Below the pieces are notes generated by a model. That model saw nothing but the letters and a program-made list of their open reading frames with translations. It searched no databases and was not told the DNA's origin. A DNA stretch of 64,000 bases from NCBI RefSeq assembly GCF_958450345.1, contig NC_088780.1:64069533-64133532 (forward strand), written 5' to 3'. The DNA is from Calliphora vicina (lineage: Eukaryota; Arthropoda; Insecta; Diptera; Calliphoridae). The position numbers and the translations under genes were made by a program. Below are positions 55,146-64,000 of this stretch, piece by piece. Positions within the stretch are counted from its first letter, which is position 1, and each line of letters begins with the position of its first letter.

Positions 55146-57257
55146 ATGTTGGATACCGAGAATTTTGAAAGCCTTCTATTGTACTATGGACGATCGGAGT
55201 TTTTTCATATTATGCAAAAGACTGCCTTAGATGGATTGGCACGTTATCCGTCACACATTGTGTTTAGGCTGTACAATGGCATAGCTCTAGTCTTAGGAAA
55301 TCGAGTACAAGAGGGAATACGTGAACTGAATCCGTTGAAGAATGATTCTGACCTAGGTATTGGAGCAGTTATCGCACTTCTTTATGCACACAAACACTGC
55401 AGTGTTGTCGATCGCGATGCAATTGCCATGCTTGAACAACGTTTAAAGGATGACCACAACAAAGGAAGCGCCAATGGATTTTACAATGCCTCAGTATTCC
55501 TATTCTTAGCAAGAAAGTATGAAAAGGCTCGCGAGTATGCTGATATAGCCCTTCAGCACGATAATCAGCATGAAGGGTCAATTGTACTGAAAGCGTGGAC
55601 GGAAATGTGTCAAGCTACCGACATCATTAGTGGAAATATACTAAATACCCTTGAACAAGTGTTGACTAAGAGCAGCAAGAGTATAGATTCAACTTTAGCG
55701 CTGGTGCGATTTTATCAAATGAGAGGCGAATTCGATAATGCTGTTAACAATCTCAATAGACTTTCCGTGCGATTTCCAGAACTTAATATACCATTGATTG
55801 AAAAAATGAACACACAACTGGCCGCTTTGGATTGGGATCATGCCTATGAGACGGCTTTACGCATAATTAATTTGGAACCTACCAATATATCTGCTCTACA
55901 AGTTAAAGCTCTTCTATTAATTACACGTGAAGGAAATATGAAAGGTGGTATTTCTACTCTGCAACAGTTACTTGTTGCCACTGAGCGTGTCGAGTCTAGT
56001 AATTCGAAAATTCTTTTAAAGATATGTCAGCTGTTTGCTCACATAAGTTCTCGCAATGTAGAATTGTTGTCGCTTACTCTGCGCTTTATTGACAAACTTA
56101 TTCAAGCAAATCCTTCTGGCGTAGAATACATCGTTGAATTAGGAAACGAACGCATGCTATTGGGAAATATCAAAGAGGCAGCGATATGTTATCGCTCAGC
56201 AATTAAATTAGAAAGCAATAATTTTAACGCACTTTGCGGTCTTACAGCTTGTCAGTTGTTAGAACATGGATGTACAGAGCAGGCCCAACAACAAGTTGCA
56301 TTTTTGAGCGAGCTACGTCCAGGCGATACTGATGCATTGCTTTTATTTTTACGAGCTAAAATTATGCCCAGAAGTGACCAAGCGATTGCACTTTTGACCA
56401 AAGCATCCGAAATTCATATCCGAAAACTGGAGGGACGTGCATTTGGACCTGAATATGCTTATATTATGAATCCAGAATTTTTATTACAGATTACATCTGA
56501 ATTTTTGCGTCACTCACCAGTTCAAGTTCACATTAAACATGGCCTAAATTTATCTCAAGATACATTTCATATAACGCTTAAACATTGCATAACTATTTTA
56601 GATACCATTCTTAAATTTTGTCCTTCACACATTCAAGCAATATTTATGCGAGCTAAGGTGCATTTCTTGTGTGGTGAAGTTTCTATGGCAGCTACGATTT
56701 TGCAAAGAATTCTAAATGACATTGATGTAACGTACACGGATGCATACCTGCTATTGGCCCAGATCCAAATGCAGCAACAACTGTATCCTAAGGCACTTCA
56801 GTCTCTTGAGTTGGCACTTTCATATAATTTTGCAATTCGAGAAAACCCCAGATATTATTTGCTATTGGGCATTGGACAGCGTCACCAACAACAATACACG
56901 GAAGCACAAAAAAGTTTAATTTCTGCTATGCACTTAGTGGGCAATGAAACATCACTACCAGAACGCATACAGTCGCCCAACAGCCGAGCTCGAACTGAGT
57001 TACTCAGTAATTTTACAGTCGCAGATAAGGTAACCTTGTATTTGGAATTGATTAGCACTTACAAAGATATTGGCGACAGTCAGGGAGTTTATGAGAGCGA
57101 ACGCTTACTTCAATGTGCTATGGAAGAATTCAACGAAACATCTGAAGAAGGACGTCTAGTTATTGCTCATGCTGAATTCATGTTACAAAATGCTAACGTA
57201 AATAAAGCCATTGAGCTCCTATCTGCAATACAACCAGGACAATCGTATTACATTCAG
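55146..57257 (+). CDS. TTC21B: IFT139/TTC21B, first coding exon (N-terminal 704 residues)
   Basis: A single 2,112-bp open exon from ATG (MLDTENFESLLLYYGRSEFF) to donor CAG|GTTTGT after SYYIQ, phase 0. The frame runs on only 6 codons into the intron. The residues follow vertebrate TTC21B throughout: ALLYAHKH--VDRDAI, YEKAREYADIALQHD, VLKAW, QLAALDWDHAYETALRII, YADAHLLLAQ-like TDAYLLLAQIQM, SLELALSYNF and the QP-Q-YYIQ junction. It is an all-helical TPR solenoid of the IFT-A complex, needed for retrograde transport and membrane-cargo entry in cilia; in flies this means sensory neurons and sperm. The vertebrate protein has about 1,300 residues, so roughly half is here. An in-frame TTG at 55131 is a poor start; vertebrate alignment supports 55146. 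A GTAAGT lies just before the ATG (55139-55144). Downstream exons were not found before 64000. Confidence 0.9.
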
Positions 57258-57527
57258 GTTTGTTGTTATTATACATAAATATGCATATATCGACTTTTCA
57301 TATTCAAAAAATGGGCTTTAGTAAAATATTCTGAAAATAATAAGAGCAAGGGCAGGCCATGTGGACTTCGTTAAAATGACTTCGAGTTGAAAGCTACAGC
57401 TTAAGGTGGATGTAGGAACATTTTTATTAGTGGTGTTGAAATGCTAAAAGTATAGCGTGTGGCAATTGAAGTACATATCGCTCATTTGCTTCAACAACGT
57501 CATAACTCAAAATCCGGGTGTTTTGTA

Positions 57528-57618
57528 CCATAGAGAATAGACATAGAGCGGAAACTCTCCTGTCAAAGACCTAACTCAGTTGTCATAAACCTAAGTGGTG
57601 AGAATGTATTTGTAGAAA
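57528..57618. mobile_element. MITE family A, short copy in the IFT139 intron
   Basis: ACCATAGAGAATAGACATAG, then TGTCAAAGACCTAACTCAG and AACCTAAGTGGTGAGAATGT. Same length class as 9690-9786, opposite strand. Confidence 0.6.
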
Positions 57619-57847
57619 AAACTATGTGAAAACAAAACCGATGGAGATATTTTAGAAATTTTTTGATGGACAGATAACTTCTTGAATATTTTTTTCAGTT
57701 TTAATATCATTAAAATCGGTTCAGCAGTTGTTGAGAAAATTAAAGCTAAAGTTGAACTTTTAATTTTTTATAGCATTTAGTATGAAAATGCGGATTTTTT
57801 TTATTTTTTGCATCAGCTTTACTTATAAAAAGTTGTAAGCAGATAAA

Positions 57848-58440
57848 AACAAGTAAGAAAGTATGTTCGGCCAAGCTCGACCATATAATACCCTACACTA
57901 TAATTTATTTTCGCGAATGATTTTCGGAGGAGGGCATTATATGGGAGCTATGACTAATTATCGCCATGAAATTAGGTCGTGTAATTTATGTATATATGGA
58001 AGTTATTTGTTTTGAATTTTGTGTTTATACCAACATTTTTAAGAGATTTATGCTCGTTAAAGTGATTTTTGGAAGCGGGTCTTATATGGGAGTTATGACT
58101 AATTATGTACCGATCGCCATGAAATTAGGTCGTGTGATTTAGGTCTATATGGAAGTAATTTATGTTGAATTTTATGTTTATACCAACATTTTTAAGAGAT
58201 TTATGCTCGTTAAAGAGATTTTCGGAAGAGGGCATTATATGGGAGCTATGACTAATTATGGACCGATCGCCATGAAATTAGGTCGTGCAATTTATGTCTA
58301 TATGGAAGTAATTTCTGTTGAATTTTGTGTTTATACCAACATTTTTAAGAGATTTATGCTCGTTAAAGTGATTTTCGGAAGTGGGTCTTATATGGGAGCT
58401 ATGACTAATTTGACAAACAGGTCACCAAGTATATATAGGC
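57848..58440 (-). mobile_element. DINE-1-like element with a 153-bp minisatellite
   Basis: Begins AACAAGTAAGAAAGTATGTT, the reverse complement of the end at 32428, then TATAATACCCTACAC. A unit containing TTATACCAACATTTTTAAGAG recurs at 58024, 58177 and 58330, exactly 153 bp apart, giving about 3.3 units. The (GTCY)n end is missing, so it is truncated. The 112-codon plus-strand frame is the translated repeat, not a gene. Confidence 0.75.
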
Positions 58441-58931
58441 TTAAAGAGGACACTTTGGCCTTTTTCCTGGTAGTAAAATTTGTTTAACCCCTTTTGACCC
58501 TAAGCACTTTTATTCAACTGAAATTAAAATTTGACTAAAATATAGAACCTGAGAAAAAAGTTAATAACGCATCAGGTATAAACGGTACATTGAAAAATCA
58601 TACCAGTTCTTAAAGACTATTATCCTACCAACGTAACAAAAAAAATCATCCAATTATCGATAATAGTTTGCGATTAATGATAATTTACTTAATATCAAAT
58701 TTACAAAAATCACATTTTTTATAAAATGACATAAAATATTTGACCTTAACAATGTGTTTACTATTGAACGACATTAAAATTTTTGAAATCGGAGTTAACA
58801 AAAGTTGGACTTTTGGCCGATGAAATTGATATATGAGCCACCGTGCGTCAAAATGAAAATGCATGTTTTCTCGTATATTTGACAAGTGAAAATTTGGGTT
58901 AAATACAGATTAGAAAGATATTAGTATCTAC
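58441..58931. repeat. Target repeat F, left part
   Basis: At about 58835-58931 and, beyond the insertion, 60067-60215, this is one continuous repeat. A reverse-complement copy of it without interruption is at 59470-59705. No coding features. Confidence 0.65.
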
Positions 58932-60058
58932 TAGGGTATTCAATCGATTAACCGTTAATCGGTTAACCGATTAATTTTGAACGGTTAACTGTTCGAATAA
59001 TTTGAAATTGCCTATTTTCAAATAACAAATAAACCGATTAATTTGTGAAATTTCTTTTTTTTTTTGCACTTTAAAAAATTGTTTGTATTTATTTTTCCGT
59101 TTCAATTCAAATACAAATTTCAAATTAAAATTAGATATTTTTTGAACATCCAATAAACATGATTAGTGAGTATGTATAACAACTGGCATATTTAACTCAC
59201 ATGTATTTGAAACTTTGTTTGTATTTACATGTATAGACGAAACTTTTTTTTTTTAAATTAGTTTTATCATAACTAAACGAAACTATTAAATTAACCAAAA
59301 TCTAAAACAATCCAAAAAGGAATATTCTTTATCATGCTTTTGATTTCTCCAACATATACAATCTCCAACATATTCCAAGAAAACGTTTATTAAATCTAAA
59401 GAAAAAATCGTTTAAATTATTTTCTTTTTATAAAAGATTATTTCAGAAGATCTCACTAAAACCATAAAAAACTCAAACATCGCTCATTTTCTGCAACAAC
59501 GTTATAATTCAAAAAAGTCGTTTCGAGAAAAACGTCTTTAAATATTTTATGACATTTTACTATTTCTTAAATAAATTTTCAAGAAATCATGCGATTTCAG
59601 AAATATAAATAGTAGATGTTAATATCTTTCTAATCTGTATTTAACCCAAATTTTTACTTATCAAATATGCGAGAAAACATGAATTTTAATTTTGATGTTT
59701 ACAACAAAAAAACACTCTCACACTAAAAATAATTGACTTTTTGAAAACTGATGAAACTATATGAAAGCGCATATTTTGTATTACTTATTTCATAAAACAC
59801 GGATTTTGAGTTATGACGTTATTGCAGCAAATATGCGATATGTTTACAAACATGATCTCAAATACCATATTTGCTGTTTTTTATGTTTTTGTACACAAAA
59901 TTCGTTGTTGTATTTTCAATTTAAAATGAAAATAGAAATTATTCGGTTAATCGAATAATTTTAAATTAACCGATTATTAACTGAATAAATCTAAACCTCG
60001 ATTAATTATTTGCTCGATTAACCGATTAAACCAGAAACCCGATTAATTGAATACCCTA
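58932..60058. mobile_element. hAT-type element, 1,127 bp, in repeat F
   Basis: Ends TAGGGTATTCAAT and ATTGAATACCCTA. The exact 8-bp duplication GTATCTAC lies at 58924-58931 and 60059-60066. Subterminal GATTAACCG/CGGTTAAT words crowd both ends. The centre includes an inverted copy of repeat F. No transposase recognised. Confidence 0.85.
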
Positions 60059-60234
60059 GTATCTACTATTTAAATCAGGTTTTATTTCAGAAATCGTATG
60101 ATTTGTTGAAAATTTATTTAAGAAATAGTAAAATGTCATAAAACATTCAAAGTCGTTTATCTCGAAATTACTTTTTTGAATTATGACGTTGTTGCAGCAA
60201 ATGAGCGATATGTATTACACAGAGTTCGAAAAAA

Positions 60235-60400
60235 GCACTAACATACCGTACGTTAGTGTATCGTACTGTATATCTTCATGTACAGTACACATACACATTC
60301 GCTACAAAATGTACGAAATACCAAGGTATATTAATTATATATAATTAATATACCTTAAAAAACTTTAGAGTTTGCGAACATGTACATATACAATAGGTAT
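60235..60400. repeat. Partial copy of the 19.5-kb GTAC-rich element
   Basis: CACTAACATACCGTACGTTAGT through ATGTACAGTACACATA and ACAAAATGTACGAAATACC match 19470-19580, then diverge around an ATTAATTATATATAATTAAT palindrome. Confidence 0.7.
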
Positions 60401-62284
60401 ATAACTAATTTTGGCGAAATTTTTGGCATACCACCACGTGATGGCCAATGTTGTATAAATAATGAAAATCATTTTTTTAGGTCATTTGAAATGAAAAACA
60501 TTACGCACCAACACCAATTTCTAAAATAAACCAGATTTATTTTTCCGTGAAAAATTATATAAATAATTTCATATTTTTTTTGCAAGTGTGAGGGATACTT
60601 CCCTTATTTAAAAATTATGTTTTGAAGTATGCAGTTATTATTAAAATAAAATATATTGTTTTTCAAAATAATTGAAAAAATTTAATGAAAAACTTTATTG
60701 CGTTTGGTGCGTGAACTTTTTTAACAACCGCGAAAAAATAATAGCGTGGTTTTTCATATTTTTTAATGCATTCGACTATGCTATGCCAATTTGCATATTT
60801 GCAAAAAATGTCAAAAGTTATATCCCTAATATACAATGTACATATTAGGGTGGCCCTTAATAAACGAAAGTTGGATTTTGGACATTCTCACCCCCAGTTT
60901 GGTGAACATTAGTAAAAAAATCATCCTGAAAAATTTTTAGGTAAATCGGTTAGGGTTAAGACGTGCCGCAAGCCCTCTAAAGTTTTGAGATGCATTTACA
61001 AGGGGAAAAATGCATTTTTTCAGTTTTTGTAAAAATTTTGCCATTCAAAAATTACTTTTGCAATTTAATTTGAAAGAATCGAAATGTGTACGTAATTGTC
61101 GTTCTAATGAGACATAAAAAACAGAAATTGGTCAAAAAATTTTAAAGTTATTAAAAATTCGCCAGGCCATTAACGTGTCTCAGGCCACTAGAACAAGAAA
61201 TGTAGGAACAAAATTAACATATTTTGAGAAATATTAAAATAAAAGCTCATTTTTATTTAAAATATGTCCATATTTACTTGTATATGAGTTTTTGTCTTCG
61301 TAGGATACCGTTAACCTATTCTTAGTTTTCAAATTTTTAAAAATTTTGTTAAACAAATTTCAGAATTTTTAGATCATCTCATTGGGATTTATTAAGAATA
61401 TAATAGGGAATAAAAATGTGAAAAAATTATGAAAATATCTCTTATAGTTTTTCCGTACCTGCGATTTAAATTTTGAAATTTTCGAGAAAAACAAATTATT
61501 TGGCAATTTTTAGGCCAATGAGCTCTATTTCCTTACTCTTATGAATTTTAAGTAAAACCTATTGAGAATATTATAGTCCAGATAATTCTAAATATACTCT
61601 GAAACTTTTACTAAAATCGGAAAACGTTAACCCTTAAATCGTGAAGGTCAAATTTTTCAATATTTGGAATTTCTCTTGGAAAGATTTTGAAATGTTCGAA
61701 ATGTTGTATATTTTTGGGCCGATTTTGATGAAATTTAACAAAAATATAACACAAAGCCTAGTATTTACAAAAACAGCAGAAACATTAAAATTAACCCTAT
61801 ATAGCACTTAGTGTTAAAATGACCCCAAACTTCTAAAACCATAAAAAAAATTATGAAAAAAGTATATATTATATAAAACAATAATTTCGAATGAAAAATA
61901 TCAAAGTTATACGAGTTTTATCTGACCAAATATTGAGCAAAAAGTGCTAGTTTACTCAAATTATACTCGCATTTCTATTGTTGACATAGTTGTTTACATA
62001 ACTTTTGTATGCAAAACAGTGAGCAAATAATACAAAAATGTCGTTTTTCTTGATTATATGACGTAGGGAAATGCTAATAACTTGGTTATTTTTAACTCGA
62101 TGTTCATGTTTTATACCTTGTTCATGTTTTATACCTTTCTCTAGAAGCTTAGGTTTATTGAAAATGTTTAAAAACCAGTATATAAATATGAAATTTTTTT
62201 AAGATATCGAAAAAGGTACCATTATTTACCCAATTTTACAGCTTTCAATCGATTTCAGGCACGTGTTCTAGTTATTTGATTTCA
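60401..62284. other. IFT139 intron sequence, no exon recognised
   Basis: Repeat-like AT-rich sequence. GGGTGGCCCTTAATAAACG near 60848 looks like an element end. I scanned for TPR-type coding stretches that would continue IFT139 and saw none, without an exhaustive translation. Confidence 0.4.
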
Positions 62285-62374
62285 CTTAAATTTTGCAGTA
62301 GTTAGTTTTAGCTACTAACGAACAAAATAAGACCCATCCAAAGCAAATCTATTTTTTAAAGGCATGTCTAGTGC

Positions 62375-63765
62375 ACAGTGGTATGAGAAAAAAAGAGGGA
62401 AATAAATCTGTAACTTCTAAACCCTTAGTCCGATTTGAAATTTCACGTGCGCAAAGGGGAAGTGTTGTTGAGTTTAAGTTTTGAATGTGGACTTCATGAG
62501 CCCATCCGGAGCTGGGCCAGAGGTCCCTCAAGTAGGACACCTCGGGTATGTTCAATTTTAAAAATTATCCCATTTCTTCGTTTGAGTTTCTATTTCAAAA
62601 AACTTACATATATAGAATCTTCTCATCGAGCACTACATAAATCCTCGTCGTAGCTATCAATTATCTTTTATAGCTTAGGAGATATTCGCATTTGAAAATT
62701 AAATTTTCAACATTTTTACCCACCCTACTCCAGTTTTTTGATAACCGCGGTTCCAAATATTTCCCCACTTTTCTTTTATAGAATTAACAACAGATGTATA
62801 TATCAAATAAAGAAAGAATTGTTTAAAAGTCATGACTGAGTCCAAAGTTACATGCATTTGAATTTAAAAAAAATTAAAAAAGGCGATTTTTCGCTATTTT
62901 TTGGGGGAAAAAGTACTTTTATTCTTTTTAAGTTATCTAAAAAATTTCTAAAAGGATGTATAATGAATTTCTACTTTTTGAAAAGCTAACTTTATGTCAA
63001 ATATTTTAAATAAAAAAAAATTATAATTTTTGATACCGAGGGGACCAGGTCCATTCGAAAAATGCCTATTTTTTTATGTAAAATTCAACTTTAGAGCAAA
63101 AATTCTCAAATCGCATAGTCGATATCAAATTATAATAATCTATTTTAGATGGCCCAATATGTTCTAAATTATTTTGTAAAGGGTTCCGATAACCCCATAT
63201 GGATATTATAGCCAAAAAGCGAAAATATCCCATTTTTGGAATTTTTCAATACTTTTTTGGGAATAGCGGGATTCCTGATTACAAATTTCCAAATTTGTTT
63301 TCCTTTTTCCATTTTCAATAAAAAAATCTATATAAGTGTAAAATTTCGTTACAAAATATTCATAAATAAAAATTTTATTTCAATTAAAAAAATGTCTATC
63401 TATATTTTCGAACAGTATTCCATGAATTTGTTAATTGTCAAAAGTTATATACATTATTGGAAAGTAGACAAAATCCTCTATCCATTGATATATAACATGT
63501 CTACCTTATGTTTTTTACGTGACAAATTAATATAGTTTTTTGAAATCGGAATACAAACGAAGAAATAGGATAATTTTTAAAATTGACCATACCCGAGGTG
63601 TCCTACTTTGGGGACTTCTGGCCCAGCTCCTGGTGAGCTCATGAGGTCCAGATTCAAAACTTAAACTCGACAACACTTCCCCTTTGCGGGTTATTCAAAT
63701 CGGACTAAGGGTTTAGAAGTTACAGATTTATTTCCCTCTTTTTTTTCTCATACAACTGTGCAGTG
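62375..63765. mobile_element. Long-TIR element, about 1.4 kb
   Basis: Arms of about 240 bp (62375-62620 and 63530-63765) are reverse complements. Both start CACAGT-GTATGAGAAAAAA, then AGAGGGAAATAAATCTGTAA, and later GAGCTGGGCCAGA and GGACACCTCGGGTATG. The interior is AT-rich without a transposase. Flanking bases TAGTG and CAGTG may be a 5-bp duplication with one change. Confidence 0.6.
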
Positions 63766-64000
63766 GTGGCCAGGTAATTAAGACAAAAATTGTTTGCTAA
63801 ATTCCATGTGATTGTCAATTATTTTTTCAAATATTTCCACAAATATGTATGCATGAGGACTGTTTCAACACACAAGTGTGTTTTATTCAACTGTGTCAAT
63901 TCATACATATTCACCACGAACACATAAGATTTTTCTACAACTTGACCAACATTTTTTTTTTTAAATAAACATATTTTCTAACATTTATATCATTAAATTT

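Noticed and set aside
58149..58487. 112-codon ORF with internal repeats on the plus strand
   Set aside because: It is the 153-bp DINE minisatellite, which happens to be a multiple of three; the same peptide appears in the 32131-32319 ORF in another copy.

Overview
The window is AT-rich nuclear DNA from a higher fly. The evidence is three fly-type host genes with 61-115 bp introns, Jockey-clade retrotransposons with the ORF1/ORF2 layout typical of Diptera, DINE-1/mini-me-like elements with (GTCY)n tracts, and a Ty3/gypsy element whose primer site matches a tRNA-Leu 3' end. A calyptrate fly (blowfly or house-fly group) is my inference from how the repeats look; I could not test it.

Host genes are sparse. 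The first two coding exons of a type I inositol polyphosphate 5-phosphatase (INPP5A family) lie on the minus strand at 24256-23874. On the plus strand, a two-exon NATD1-type GNAT acetyltransferase (54411-55068) is followed after 77 bp by a 2.1-kb first exon of IFT139/TTC21B (55146-57257), a retrograde intraflagellar-transport protein. A near-consensus RFX X-box sits at 54189-54202, upstream of both. The remaining exons of both truncated genes were not found, so both introns seem to be very long and full of repeats.

Almost everything else is mobile DNA. From 1 to 10 kb: hAT-type MITEs (several with 8-bp target duplications and a paralogous empty site), a DINE-like element, a decayed Tc1-like element, foldbacks and a LOA/Jockey 3' fragment. 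10-14 kb: a Jockey-like element with no RT core. 15-18 kb: a pseudogene of a TE-linked cysteine-motif family, then a second Tc1-like element. 19-24 kb: a long-arm TIR element and an internally deleted Jockey copy between about 70-bp direct repeats. 25-35 kb: gag debris, then one Ty3/gypsy element on the minus strand that is broken by many insertions.

From 34582 to 44345 a 3,253-bp composite unit is present three times head to tail, almost identical. Each unit carries part of an LTR, an inverted LTR piece, a MITE half, the endonuclease end of a Jockey ORF2 and the left end of a hAT element. The RT half of that ORF2 and the poly(A) tail are at 47.3-48.8 kb, so target duplications allow the order of insertion to be read. 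At 51.6-52.9 kb at least three, probably four, MITEs stand end to end, each separated by the same 8-bp sequence CTCTAGAC (last copy GTCTAGAC). This repeated use of one target site and the triplicated composite are the most unusual structures here. The IFT139 intron (57.3-64 kb) holds a DINE-like element with a 153-bp minisatellite, a hAT-type element carrying an inverted copy of its own target region, and a 1.4-kb long-TIR element.

I found no RNA gene, CRISPR array or prokaryotic feature. Family calls rest on recognising motifs by eye, with no database search.
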